64,000 bases of DNA from Flavobacteriaceae bacterium CRH. GTDB lineage: Bacteria > Bacteroidota > Bacteroidia > Flavobacteriales > Flavobacteriaceae. Shown in pieces: positions 38,891 through 48,356 of the stretch (the first letter of the stretch is position 1; each line of letters starts with the position of its first letter). The stretch lies in contig LMAJ01000006.1 in the NCBI GenBank assembly GCA_001507425.1, positions 124,001 through 188,000 of the forward strand, written 5' to 3'. The translations under genes were made by a program, and so were the position numbers. A model generated the notes under the pieces. It was not told where the DNA came from. It ran no database searches and worked only from the letters and a program-made list of their open reading frames with translations.

Positions 38891-41836
38891 ATGAGAAACC
38901 AATTACATGCTATTTTTTTCAAAAGAGATAAATATTGTCCTATAATCTGGATTTTTTTAGTTCTCTTAGCTTCAAATATATACGCACAGCGCGGTTATTA
39001 TGATGCACCATATAAAAGGTATGAAGCAAACTTGGGGCAATTGTCTAATGGCGCCACGGTTACTTCAAAATCATATATTCAGGCAGATCTTCAATCAGAA
39101 GCCTCAGATCAGCAATGCGTAAATATGTCAGCAACCAATGCTACAGTGCAATGGACACTTACAGAAGCTGCAGATGGGCTAGTTATTCGATACAGTGTTC
39201 CTGATGGACAAACTGCCACTTTGGGTGTGTATAATGGTAGCACAAAAATTACAACACTTACATTAACGTCAACCTGGTCGTGGGAATATTTGTGGAGTAA
39301 CGGAAATCCAAACAATAACGGAATTACCAATCAAAACCCAAGAATGCGATTTGACGAAGTGCGTTATAAATTTCCTTCTAAAATAGCGGCATCCGGAACG
39401 TTAAAACTTATTAGAGAATCAGGTAATATAAATTTAGATTTTGCAGAGATGGAACCAATTCCGGCAATTGTTTCTGCGCCAGCCGGTTCAGTAACTTATA
39501 CAGGAAACGGAAGTGATCTTCAAAGTTTTATTGATGTAAATGGTGGTCAAAAAATATTTATTCCCAGTGGGGTTTTCAACGTTAATCGTGAATTGTATTT
39601 TGGAGTTGCCAATACTTCGTTAACAGGCGCAGGAATATGGTATACCCAAATTAATTTTACGAACACAAGCAGCGGAAACGGAGGATTACGGGCAAATGCA
39701 GGCAATATTTCATTTACAGATCTTTATTTAACCACAAATTCAGCCTCACGAAGTAATTCTTATAAAGCTATAAACGGCGTATTTACAGCTGGTTCAACGG
39801 TAAAAAATATTTGGGCAGAACATTTTGAATGCGGCGCCTGGATTGCGCAATACAATGTTGGCGGCCCGGCAATTGCCGATGGTTTTACACTTTCGCATTG
39901 TCGTTTTAGAAATAATTATGCCGATGGAATTAACCTTTGCAAAGGAACAGCAAATTCAATCGTCGAACATTGTAATTTTAGAAATAATGGCGATGATGAT
40001 CAGGCGATTTGGTCTGCCGACGGACAGGAATGTATCAATAATACTTTTAGATATAATACTTCAGAAAACTGTTGGCGCGCCTGTGGTCTTGCTATTTATG
40101 GCGGAAAAAATAACAAAGCTTACAATTTAATTATAAAAGATAATCTTGAAGCGGGTATCAGAGTTAGTAATAATTTTCCCGGAGCGCCATTTAATAATGA
40201 TGGAATGCATGAAATACACGATATTACCGTAACAACATGCGGCACTTTTAATGATACCTATAATAATCCGGTAGCGGCAGTAGATATTTTTAGCGCTACT
40301 AACGCAGGAACTCAGGTTAAAAATGTTCAGCTTTATAATATTGATATTTTAGATTCAAGGAATGATGCTATTTCTATTAGTAAAAGATCTGGAGATGGCA
40401 TTTACAATCTTAGTTTTAAAGATATAACGGTTAACGGAACAGGTAAGGAATTTCCAAACAATAATGCATTGAACAGAAATTGGGGTAGAGGTTATTTTGT
40501 TCTCATAGCAGGTTCTCCCGGCGGAAATGGAACATATTGTAATATGAATTATTCTAATAGAGGCGGAAATGCCACAATTAATGAAGAAACCAGCGCCATT
40601 GGTACATTTTCATGGACACAAAGTTCTAGCTGTTCAACTACCACAGTTGCGGTTACGGGCGTAACAGTTACGCCAACAACGGCCAATTTAAGCGTTGGCG
40701 CAACGCAACAATTAACACCAACTGTTGCTCCGGCAAATGCTACAAACAAAACAGTAACTTATAGTTCTAATAATACTGGTGTAGCAACCGTAAATACATT
40801 AGGTTTAGTAACTGCAATTGCTTCGGGATCGGCAACAATTACGGTTACAACTCAGGACGGTGCGAAAACGGCAACTGCTGTAATCACAGTAAATTCATCA
40901 AATGTAGCTGTAACAAGTGTGAGTCTTAGTCCAACTTCGGCAACGTTAGCTGTAGGTGCAACACAGCAATTAACACCAACGGTTTTGCCTTCTAATGCAA
41001 CAAATAAATCGGTTAGTTATGTTTCAAACAATACTAGCGTGGCAACGGTTAATGGTTTAGGTTTAGTGACAGCAATTGCTAACGGAACTGCAATAATTAC
41101 AGTAACAACTGCAGACGGAAATAAAACAAATACTGCAACAATTACAGTTATCACGGCAACAGGAAATTACTTTACCATTAAAAATAAATGGACAAATAAT
41201 TATTTATATGATGCCGGTGCCAATGTAGGATATGGCGCAACTGTAGTAAATAATAATTATAAGTGGGAAAAAGTAGCTGTTGATGCGACTTATTTTATAT
41301 TAAAAAATGTAGGTACCGGAGATATAATGCATATCGAAAACTTAACAGGCGCGGTACAATGTACTGCCGGATCATCAGGATGGTGGAGTGCACAATGGTC
41401 AAACGAAAATGTTGATGGTACCTGGGTAAGAATTAAAAACAGATGGCAGACAGGAAGCATGATTCATATTGAAAACCTAAATGGATCTGCTCAATATGCC
41501 GGAGCCCAGAACAATTGGGAAAGCGCACAATGGCAATTTCAATCCACTTCTACAGCAAAAAAAGTTAGTGAAATTGATGCTGAAACTGCAGAGAATAAAT
41601 CTTTGATTAGTATTTATCCGAACCCTTCAATCAATAACGAATTTAATATTGACTTGCCGGAATTAAAAGCAGGCGAGGAGGCAACAGTAACAGTTACGGA
41701 TATTAATGGAAGAAAGGTTTTGGTTAAAAAAATAAATGCCTCTTCAAAAATCAATCATAATTTAGCTTCAGGAATATATGTTGTTACAATAAGTTCTAAT
41801 GCTTTTAATGTTTCAAAAAAGTTGATTATTAAGTGA
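38891..41836 (+). CDS. Secreted GH87-like (alpha-1,3-glucanase/mycodextranase) multidomain protein with T9SS tail
   Basis: This 981-residue protein starts with a hydrophobic export segment (to about residue 32). A beta-sandwich follows (about 36-190), then a right-handed beta-helix (about 200-560) with NNYADGINLCKGTANSIVEH and NNGDDDQAIWS, which resemble the Asp-rich catalytic area of GH87 glucanases. Two Ig-like Big_2 domains (about 587-668 and 672-755; TLAVGATQQLTPTV repeats) come next, then a lectin-like region with two units bearing MHIENL and MIHIENL (about 760-880). The end is a type A T9SS sorting domain (SIYPNPS onward). It probably degrades fungal or bacterial alpha-glucan outside the cell. 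The family call is by recall of the pattern and is not certain. Confidence 0.72.
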   Translation: MRNQLHAIFFKRDKYCPIIWIFLVLLASNIYAQRGYYDAPYKRYEANLGQLSNGATVTSKSYIQADLQSEASDQQCVNMSATNATVQWTLTEAADGLVIRYSVPDGQTATLGVYNGSTKITTLTLTSTWSWEYLWSNGNPNNNGITNQNPRMRFDEVRYKFPSKIAASGTLKLIRESGNINLDFAEMEPIPAIVSAPAGSVTYTGNGSDLQSFIDVNGGQKIFIPSGVFNVNRELYFGVANTSLTGAGIWYTQINFTNTSSGNGGLRANAGNISFTDLYLTTNSASRSNSYKAINGVFTAGSTVKNIWAEHFECGAWIAQYNVGGPAIADGFTLSHCRFRNNYADGINLCKGTANSIVEHCNFRNNGDDDQAIWSADGQECINNTFRYNTSENCWRACGLAIYGGKNNKAYNLIIKDNLEAGIRVSNNFPGAPFNNDGMHEIHDITVTTCGTFNDTYNNPVAAVDIFSATNAGTQVKNVQLYNIDILDSRNDAISISKRSGDGIYNLSFKDITVNGTGKEFPNNNALNRNWGRGYFVLIAGSPGGNGTYCNMNYSNRGGNATINEETSAIGTFSWTQSSSCSTTTVAVTGVTVTPTTANLSVGATQQLTPTVAPANATNKTVTYSSNNTGVATVNTLGLVTAIASGSATITVTTQDGAKTATAVITVNSSNVAVTSVSLSPTSATLAVGATQQLTPTVLPSNATNKSVSYVSNNTSVATVNGLGLVTAIANGTAIITVTTADGNKTNTATITVITATGNYFTIKNKWTNNYLYDAGANVGYGATVVNNNYKWEKVAVDATYFILKNVGTGDIMHIENLTGAVQCTAGSSGWWSAQWSNENVDGTWVRIKNRWQTGSMIHIENLNGSAQYAGAQNNWESAQWQFQSTSTAKKVSEIDAETAENKSLISIYPNPSINNEFNIDLPELKAGEEATVTVTDINGRKVLVKKINASSKINHNLASGIYVVTISSNAFNVSKKLIIK

Positions 41837-41883
41837 TAGATTAAAATATAGTTTTAAGATTTTAACTAAAATCTAATTCCTTC

Positions 41884-41921
41884 AAAAGCGATCAGATAAT
41901 ATTTCATATCTGATCGCTTTT
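41884..41921. terminator. Bidirectional terminator
   Basis: A 15-bp perfect stem with GCGATCAGATA in the left arm (41884-41898) and its complement at 41907-41921, A and T runs outside. It separates the convergent glucanase and PAP2 genes. Confidence 0.87.
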
Positions 41922-41941
41922 TAGTATTATAGAATGTAAAC

Positions 41942-42706
41942 TTAAAATGTTTTGAAATAGCAGATTGTCAAATTTTTGCCATCGTAAAATGGAGCTATAA
42001 AAGATGTTGATTTGTTTTGTTCACCATGCCATAATTTCCTTGTAATATATGGATTTACCCAATACGCAATTTTGGTACTCAAAATTCCAATTCCTGCACC
42101 TGCTGCTACATCAGTGAGCCAATGCCTGTTGTTATACATGCGAAATACTCCTGTACCCGCTGCAACTGCATAACCGGCAACACCATACCATATAGATTTA
42201 TCTTTATATTCCTGATATAAAAATTCGGCTCCCGCAAAAGCAATAGCGGTATGACCAGAAGGAAATGAATTGTTTGAAGTTCCATCGGGACGTTCAACCT
42301 TTGTAAGCGATTTTAAGGCAAAAACAGTTCCCACATTTATAATTGTTGAAGTAATTAAAATTACAGAACGGTCGCGCATATTATTTTTTCCTTCAACTCC
42401 AAACGCATTGAGCGCATAAACAGAAACTGCAGGAACATATCTCGAAAAATCATCTATAGATATTTTACGATCAATATCCTCTGTAAATTCTTCGCGTATT
42501 TGAGTATTAAAACTTTTTATTTGTCCGCTTTCTGTTCCCCAAAAACCATATCCAATTAAAATTGCAGGAACAATAAGCTGTTTATAATTGAAACGAATGT
42601 TTTTTACTGTATCACTTATTATGGAATCTTTTGATACACTATTTTGCGCTAAGACAGAACAAGTCAAAAGCTGTAATATAACTAAGAAAATAATTTTTCT
42701 CATCAA
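41942..42706 (-). CDS. PAP2-family membrane or periplasmic phosphatase
   Basis: This 254-residue protein starts with a signal-like helix (to about residue 21) and shows the three phosphatase motifs: KVERPDG in motif 1, FPSGHTA in motif 2, and RMYNNRHWLTDVAAG in motif 3 with the catalytic His. PAP2 enzymes dephosphorylate lipid or sugar phosphates such as undecaprenyl pyrophosphate or phosphatidic acid. It is a stand-alone gene on the minus strand. The lipid substrate cannot be told from sequence. Confidence 0.87.
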   Translation of the reverse strand: MMRKIIFLVILQLLTCSVLAQNSVSKDSIISDTVKNIRFNYKQLIVPAILIGYGFWGTESGQIKSFNTQIREEFTEDIDRKISIDDFSRYVPAVSVYALNAFGVEGKNNMRDRSVILITSTIINVGTVFALKSLTKVERPDGTSNNSFPSGHTAIAFAGAEFLYQEYKDKSIWYGVAGYAVAAGTGVFRMYNNRHWLTDVAAGAGIGILSTKIAYWVNPYITRKLWHGEQNKSTSFIAPFYDGKNLTICYFKTF

Positions 42707-42812
42707 AATAATTTATTAGGGTTGCAAATTAGTGTCTTGATTAATAATGAAATAATTTGATTACTTTCAGCTTAGTATTAAAGGTTTCCTGATTTAATTG
42801 ATTATTATTGAA

Positions 42813-44420
42813 TCAGTTTCCCTTCAATAAATTGATACTTACCGTTGCGATATCAGCGTCTGGAAATCGTTTAAAAATAGATTGATCCGGAAATAATCCT
42901 GCTTCTTCGGCAACACTATTAAAAACATCTATCTCGATAATATATTGATCAGAAAAACCATGAGTGGCATCGTAGGCTGTTGCAGGAGTTTTTCCTAAAT
43001 TACTGGCTGCAAGCTTTGGATTTATGGTGTGCAATTCAATTAAAAGCAAACCAAATTTCCGCACATAAGGCGACCATTTTTGCAAATGTTCCAAGAGATT
43101 ATCTTCGACCAGATTGTTACTGATTCTTTTTCCTCTGTAAGCAAAAGCTCCTGTAGATTTACTAACTCTGTTTTTGTCAATATGTTTTGGATCTGTCCAA
43201 ATTCGATTGTGATCTAAAAAAGTCCTCACGTTAAGCAAATCTTTCAGGTCAATATTGTAATTTTCTCTCAAATCATCCGAAAGTATATTTGGGCGTCCAA
43301 TATCACCCCAAATTACCTTTGCCCAGATATCTGCCTTTATAAGATTAGCTCTGGTTACTTTTAGTGCAGCCTGATTATAATCGGCCCCAACCAAAAACAA
43401 CGGGTATTCTTCGAGCATTTCTCCACGTAAAGTTTGCCTGTCAATTACTTCAAAAATATGCTGTAAGAAAGCGCCATTACCACAACCCATATCCAGGATT
43501 CCTTTAGGCTGTTCTTCAATAGGCAGGTTAAAAAGCTTAATGATAATTTCATCAACAACTTTAAAATAAGTGTCGTGCGCACCGCCGCTTCCCCATACAT
43601 TCATTTCACGATCAACATGAATTTCGTTTTCGCCATCGGTTATCATTCTTAATACAGCGGGATCTCCAAAAATTAATTCTTCGATTTTAGCAAATGTTGG
43701 TAAATAAGAAACGGTAACGCCATAAGCACTGGCTCGTTTTGCAAAAAACAAACCTACTTCTGTAAATTGATAATTGCCATTTTTTTCCAGAAACCATCCA
43801 AGATGCACAAAAAAGTCTAATATTTTTTTGAAATTTTCCGGGGATTTATGAAACTCTTCGGGCCTGAAAGAAGTCTCCATAAAATATTTGTGAAACATTC
43901 CGTTCATAGCCAAACGCACAATTGTTGGTCCAATTAAATAGCCTTCGATATGTTTTAAAATCTGGTTTTGAATACTATTTGTCAGAGGATCAGCTGAGAA
44001 TTCAATTCCGTAATTTTTTTTATATTTTTCAAAAATAACGTTGAGTTTTTCAAAAGGTGCATCTTCAAAAAAACGCGGATGAAATTGGGTTGAAAACTGA
44101 AGTAAATCAACAACATCTTCGTATAGATGAAATATAGAAAAAGCTATTGCTGTCTTTTCATTTACTGAGATCGTAATTTCTTGCGTATTGTTATCGACTT
44201 CGTACTCTAAAAAACCTTGAGAAGCCAGAATCCTTAAACCAACATTCAGATAACCCTCATTTGCTTTAAAAACGCTTACTAGTTCTGCTACTTGTATTTG
44301 CTTTTTGTTCAGGATGAGCTCTAAAATTTTATGCTTTTTTAATGCTATTGCAACCGGGGCAACAGCTAAGCCGTCAAGATGTCTGAAAATGGAACTTCTG
44401 AGTTCTGATTTATTGATCAT
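42813..44420 (-). CDS. Class I SAM-dependent methyltransferase with duplicated N-terminal region
   Basis: This 535-residue protein has a C-terminal Rossmann methyltransferase with LDMGCGNGAFLQH (residues 309-321) and ADIWAKVIWGDIGRP for the SAM pocket. Upstream there are two similar winged-helix/dimerisation-like units: IFRHLDGLAVAPVAIALKKH (11-30) and ILKHIEGYLIGPTIVRLAMN (154-173), each followed by an F-x-E or LGWFLEK element. This tandem arrangement is unlike ordinary O-methyltransferases with one dimerisation domain. The long C-terminal part with TAYDATHGFSDQYI resembles methyltransferases of polyketide and pigment pathways. Substrate unknown. It stands alone upstream of a long spacer. 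Confidence 0.75.
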   Translation of the reverse strand: MINKSELRSSIFRHLDGLAVAPVAIALKKHKILELILNKKQIQVAELVSVFKANEGYLNVGLRILASQGFLEYEVDNNTQEITISVNEKTAIAFSIFHLYEDVVDLLQFSTQFHPRFFEDAPFEKLNVIFEKYKKNYGIEFSADPLTNSIQNQILKHIEGYLIGPTIVRLAMNGMFHKYFMETSFRPEEFHKSPENFKKILDFFVHLGWFLEKNGNYQFTEVGLFFAKRASAYGVTVSYLPTFAKIEELIFGDPAVLRMITDGENEIHVDREMNVWGSGGAHDTYFKVVDEIIIKLFNLPIEEQPKGILDMGCGNGAFLQHIFEVIDRQTLRGEMLEEYPLFLVGADYNQAALKVTRANLIKADIWAKVIWGDIGRPNILSDDLRENYNIDLKDLLNVRTFLDHNRIWTDPKHIDKNRVSKSTGAFAYRGKRISNNLVEDNLLEHLQKWSPYVRKFGLLLIELHTINPKLAASNLGKTPATAYDATHGFSDQYIIEIDVFNSVAEEAGLFPDQSIFKRFPDADIATVSINLLKGN

Positions 44421-44920
44421 AGTTATAAAATGAATGTGTACTAAAATTAGTAATTTTTTTTAACTGGGAGTATATCAAAAGGGGTAATAACTATCAGCAG
44501 TAATTAGAAAAACGGGACAAATCACAATTATTGATTGAGTATTAGTAGTATTTCATTTGCTAAAGTAAGTTTTTAAATCAGATTCTATTCTAATGTAAGG
44601 TGGCATTTCGGTAAAATTCTTACACATAAAAAAAACGGGGATAATTTATAATGTGTTTATTTTGAACAGCTTATTGTTTCTGATTTTTTTAATTAACATT
44701 TTTTTTTCAAAAAATTCAGTTAAAGTTTTTGATTTAAAATTTTTAACATACTTTTGTTCTATCAAACTAGTAGGGTTTAAGATAAAGTAAAATACAAAAA
44801 AATTAAAGACTATTAAAAACATTTCATTTTTGAACAAGCAATAACCATTTGGCAATGTATGTCGATGATTTTTAGCTGTTACAAATTCTTCAATCTCTCA
44901 ATTTATACAAATTTTCAAAA
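44421..44920. other. Gene-free spacer between the methyltransferase and susCD regions
   Basis: About 500 bp of AT-rich sequence. A 69-codon minus-strand frame at 44646-44855 has Lys, Phe and Asn-rich random composition and no family or promoter, so I do not call it. No strong hairpin or TAnnTTTG was picked out here. The susC promoter and leader begin at 44924. Confidence 0.5.
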
Positions 44921-44923
44921 AGA

Positions 44924-44953
44924 TTGGTCCTAAATTTTAGGGTTGAAATCTTG
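44924..44953 (+). promoter_or_regulatory. Promoter of the susC leader with an internal palindrome
   Basis: TTG at 44924-44926, exactly 19 bp, then AAATCTTG at 44946-44953, six of eight matches to TAnnTTTG. The spacer holds the near-perfect palindrome CCTAAATTTTAGG (44929-44941). Transcription would begin near 44960, about 34 bp before the leader ATG. Confidence 0.5.
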
Positions 44954-44993
44954 TAAAACCAAATCAAATAATAATAATCCAAAATAAAAAAAA

Positions 44994-45020
44994 ATGAAAA
45001 AACGAATGTGTTGCAGATAA
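44994..45020 (+). CDS. Leader peptide MKKRMCCR upstream of susC
   Basis: An ATG at 44994 opens an eight-codon frame, MKKRMCCR, ended by TAA at 45018-45020. Two adjacent Cys codons (TGT TGC) before a final Arg look like the sensing codons of an attenuation peptide. A hairpin starts 7 bp after the stop. Ribosome stalling at the Cys codons in cysteine shortage would change folding of the leader downstream. Cys-responsive leader peptides are known in other bacteria; for this gene it is inference from the sequence. It is far too short to show a fold of its own. Confidence 0.6.
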   Translation: MKKRMCCR

Positions 45021-45026
45021 AAAAAT

Positions 45027-45052
45027 ACCATTTCTGTTGCAGCAGAAATGGT
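45027..45052 (+). promoter_or_regulatory. Leader hairpin and structured 5' region of susC
   Basis: ACCATTTCTG (45027-45036) pairs perfectly with CAGAAATGGT (45043-45052) across TTGCAG. Downstream to the susC start are further small foldable units: CTCT and AGAG bracketing TGTAAGGAAGCG, then TGGAGTAAATCCA and GGCTAGCC (about 45075-45118). The region does not match a riboswitch class I recognise. With the leader peptide it could form alternative structures that control susC expression. Confidence 0.55.
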
Positions 45053-45143
45053 GAAGCTTAAAGAAATTGTTCATCTCTGTAAGGAAGCGAGAGTGGAGTA
45101 AATCCATTTCGGCTAGCCTTATTTATTAAACTAAAACAAAGTA

Positions 45144-48100
45144 ATGAAAAAAAAATTAAATAGATATATATGGTTGTGTATTTTGTTGATTTCCATAGGG
45201 GTTAAGGCTCAGGAAACAACACCGTTAATACAGTCCAAACTCGAAGGGTTAGTAGTCGATGCTGTTACTAAAGAGCCTGTTATTGGTGCTTCAATAAATA
45301 TTAAAGGTACTACACACGGGGTTCAGACAGATTTTGACGGGAAGTTTTATTTTCAAACAGGACAAAAATTTCCTTATACCCTTGTAGTAAGTTATTTGGG
45401 GTATAAAAAAACAGAAGTTGTTGTTAGTGCAAACTCTGTTGTCATTCCTCTTACTCAGGAACAAAATGCATTGTCAGAAGTAGTTGTTACGGCACTTGGT
45501 ATTACAAAAGAAAAAAAATCTTTAGGATATACTACTCAGGGAATTAAGGGTAAAGATTTGGAAACTACAAAAGAAACAAATTTTCTAAATGGTCTAAGTG
45601 GTAAATTAGCTGGGGTACGTATCACCAATTCACAAGGAGATATGGGATCTTCACGTATCGTTATTCGTGGTGAAACCTCTATCGCAGGAAATAACCAGCC
45701 CCTATTTGTGGTAGATGGAATTCCGGTTGACAATTCGCAATTTAGCAGCTCCGGTGGTGCAGCTGCTTCTCGTGATTTCAGAAATGCGATTGCCGATTTG
45801 AATCCACAGGATATTGAATCAATAAATGTACTGAAAGGCCCGAATGCTGCTGCTCTTTACGGATCGCGTGCGGCGCATGGAGTTGTTCTTATCACTACAA
45901 AATCAGGAAAAGGACAAAATGGATTAGGTATAACCGTTAATTCTGGTATAACTATTACTGAAGTTTCGCTTTTGCCTGATTATCAAAATACATTTGGACA
46001 AGGTTCTAACGGAAAATTCAGCTATGTAGATGGTAAAGGAGGCGGTATCAATGATCAGACTGATGAAAGCTGGGGTCCTAAAATGGACGGACGCCTTATT
46101 CCTCAATTTAACTCGAATGGTGTGGCCGTGCCTTTTGTGGCTCATCCTAATAATGTAAAAGACTATTTTAATACAGGTGTTACTTATGAAAATGGTATTT
46201 CTGTGGCGAAATCAGATGATAAAACTGATTTTCGTTTAGGGGTAAATAACCAAAAACAATTAGGGACAGTTCCTAATAGTGAAATAAACAAAACTAACTT
46301 TAATGTAAATGCTAATTACAAATTATCAGATAGAATAAAGGTAGGTGTAACCGGGAATTATATTGTTACAGATGCTCCATCATTACCGGGTGGGCCATCG
46401 GGTGGCCGTGCTGCAGGTGTAATGCTTCAGTTTACGTGGTTTGGACGTCAGGTAGATATGGATGCGCTTAGAAATAACCGAGATGTTAACTGGAACAATA
46501 GCTATTACAGCAATCCGTATTGGACAGCTTATTATAACACCACAAGTCAGCAGCGTAACCGTTTGATAGGAGATATCCATTTAGATGTAAAACTTGCCGA
46601 AGGACTTAATTTCAGATTCCGTACTGCAGTTGATTATTATAACGACCGCAGAAAATACACGATTAAATATGGTACTAACGGAACCCCTTTTGGATCTTAT
46701 GCTGAAGATGTTTACACTGTAAATGAACAAAATACTGAGGGTATTTTTACTTATACTAAAAAACTGAGCGATGATTTTAGTGTCGATGCTCTTGCCGGAT
46801 TTAATGTTCGTAACCACAGCGATGCAAACAATTATCAAAAAGCGCCACGTTTGGCTGTGCCTGATTTATACACATTGAACAATTCAAGAGATCCTTTGTT
46901 GTCATCAAACACATTATCAAGATTGAGAGTGTATAGTGCTTATGCTTCAGCACAATTTGGTTATAAAAATTATGCTTATTTAAACGTTACAGCCCGTAAT
47001 GACTGGTCATCAACATTGCCAAGCAATAACCGCTCTTATTTCTATCCTTCTTTTAATGGTAGTTTGATATTATCTGAAGTACTAAATCTAAAAGGCAATA
47101 CGCTTGATTTCTTAAAGCTTCGTGGCGGATGGTCAGAAGTAGGTAACGATGCAGATCCTTATCAATTGAATACAGTTTACGATTTTCAAACTGCATTTGA
47201 CGGAAATCCAATTCAAACCTCTTCAAAAAGAAAACTTAATGAGAATTTGAAACCGGAAACAACCCGTTCTACCGAAGTTGGTTTAGAAGCTACTTTCTTT
47301 AAAAACAGGCTTCATTTTGATGTTGCTTATTATAACACAAATAGTTTTGACCAGATTCTGGAGATAAAAACAACTGCTGCAAGTGGTTATACATCGCAAT
47401 TGATCAATGCTGGTAAAGTAAACAACAGAGGTATTGAAATTCAGTTGGATGGAACGCCTGTTCAGACTGAAAATTTTAAATGGAATATCGCCGGAAATTA
47501 TTCAAAGAATACAAGTAAAGTAGACATTCTGGATTATGATAAACAGATTCAAAACTACACAATTGGTTCTGCGTCAGGTGGTGTTGATGTATTGGCATCA
47601 GTAGGACAAGCTTATGGGGCGCTTTACGGAGTAGCTTATGAGCGTGACAGCAATGGAAATATCGTAGTAGATTCTAATGGATTGCCAAAAGCTGCTACGG
47701 ATAAGAAAGTACTGGGACATTATACTCCGGATTATATAGCAGGTGTTACCAACACATTGACTTACAAAAATCTTGAACTTTCATTCCTTGTTGATGCCAG
47801 TGTAGGTGGAGAGCTTTTTTCAGGAACAAACAGAATAGGTAATTATACCGGTGTACTAGCTCAGACGCTTCCAGGTCGTGATGCAGCAAATGGAGGATTA
47901 AATTACTATACAACAACCGTAGATGGTAAAATTGTAAAAAACTTAGTTTCGGGTGGTAATGCACCGGCTGGATCAGTAATATATGATGATGGTATGATAT
48001 TTAATGGAGTAAAAGCTGATGGAACTCCAAATACTTCAGTACTTAGTGCACAGGAATATTACAAAGCGTCATACAATATAAGTGAAGCTTATATTTACAG

Positions 48101-48344
48101 TTCAACATTTGTAAAACTAAGAGAGGTAAAGCTTACTTATAATTTGAATAAAAGCTTTGCCAAAAAACTGGGACTACAATCAGCAAGCATTACTGCTGCG
48201 GGGCGTAACTTGTTTTTTATCTACAAAGACGTGCCAAATATTGATCCGGAAACGGCTTACAATACCGGAAACGCACAAGGATTGGAACTTTATTCGTTGC
48301 CATCAACAAGAAATTTCAGTCTTAATGTTAATCTTAAATTTTAA
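45144..48344 (+). CDS. SusC/RagA-family TonB-linked outer-membrane protein
   Basis: This 1066-residue transporter has a signal peptide (to about residue 22) and a carboxypeptidase-regulatory-like domain (about 30-115, LEGLVVDAVTKEPVIGASINI). The plug follows with LNGLSGKLAGVRITN and FVVDGIPVDNSQF (about 150-235), then a large beta-barrel ending NVNLKF. It imports a ligand across the outer membrane together with the SusD-like protein encoded 12 bp downstream. The upstream leader with tandem Cys codons hints that the ligand is a sulfur source (inference). No glycoside hydrolase or sulfatase gene is adjacent, so this is not a typical polysaccharide locus. Confidence 0.92.
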   Translation: MKKKLNRYIWLCILLISIGVKAQETTPLIQSKLEGLVVDAVTKEPVIGASINIKGTTHGVQTDFDGKFYFQTGQKFPYTLVVSYLGYKKTEVVVSANSVVIPLTQEQNALSEVVVTALGITKEKKSLGYTTQGIKGKDLETTKETNFLNGLSGKLAGVRITNSQGDMGSSRIVIRGETSIAGNNQPLFVVDGIPVDNSQFSSSGGAAASRDFRNAIADLNPQDIESINVLKGPNAAALYGSRAAHGVVLITTKSGKGQNGLGITVNSGITITEVSLLPDYQNTFGQGSNGKFSYVDGKGGGINDQTDESWGPKMDGRLIPQFNSNGVAVPFVAHPNNVKDYFNTGVTYENGISVAKSDDKTDFRLGVNNQKQLGTVPNSEINKTNFNVNANYKLSDRIKVGVTGNYIVTDAPSLPGGPSGGRAAGVMLQFTWFGRQVDMDALRNNRDVNWNNSYYSNPYWTAYYNTTSQQRNRLIGDIHLDVKLAEGLNFRFRTAVDYYNDRRKYTIKYGTNGTPFGSYAEDVYTVNEQNTEGIFTYTKKLSDDFSVDALAGFNVRNHSDANNYQKAPRLAVPDLYTLNNSRDPLLSSNTLSRLRVYSAYASAQFGYKNYAYLNVTARNDWSSTLPSNNRSYFYPSFNGSLILSEVLNLKGNTLDFLKLRGGWSEVGNDADPYQLNTVYDFQTAFDGNPIQTSSKRKLNENLKPETTRSTEVGLEATFFKNRLHFDVAYYNTNSFDQILEIKTTAASGYTSQLINAGKVNNRGIEIQLDGTPVQTENFKWNIAGNYSKNTSKVDILDYDKQIQNYTIGSASGGVDVLASVGQAYGALYGVAYERDSNGNIVVDSNGLPKAATDKKVLGHYTPDYIAGVTNTLTYKNLELSFLVDASVGGELFSGTNRIGNYTGVLAQTLPGRDAANGGLNYYTTTVDGKIVKNLVSGGNAPAGSVIYDDGMIFNGVKADGTPNTSVLSAQEYYKASYNISEAYIYSSTFVKLREVKLTYNLNKSFAKKLGLQSASITAAGRNLFFIYKDVPNIDPETAYNTGNAQGLELYSLPSTRNFSLNVNLKF

Positions 48345-48356
48345 AAACACAAAATC

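Noticed and set aside
44646..44855. 69-codon minus-strand frame between the methyltransferase and susC
   Set aside because: It has random Lys/Phe/Asn-rich composition, no family pattern and no promoter signal. AT-rich spacer sequence gives such frames easily.
44994..45143. Known riboswitch (SAM, TPP or cobalamin class) in front of susC
   Set aside because: I looked for their conserved core sequences and found none. The Cys-codon leader and hairpin explain the region better.
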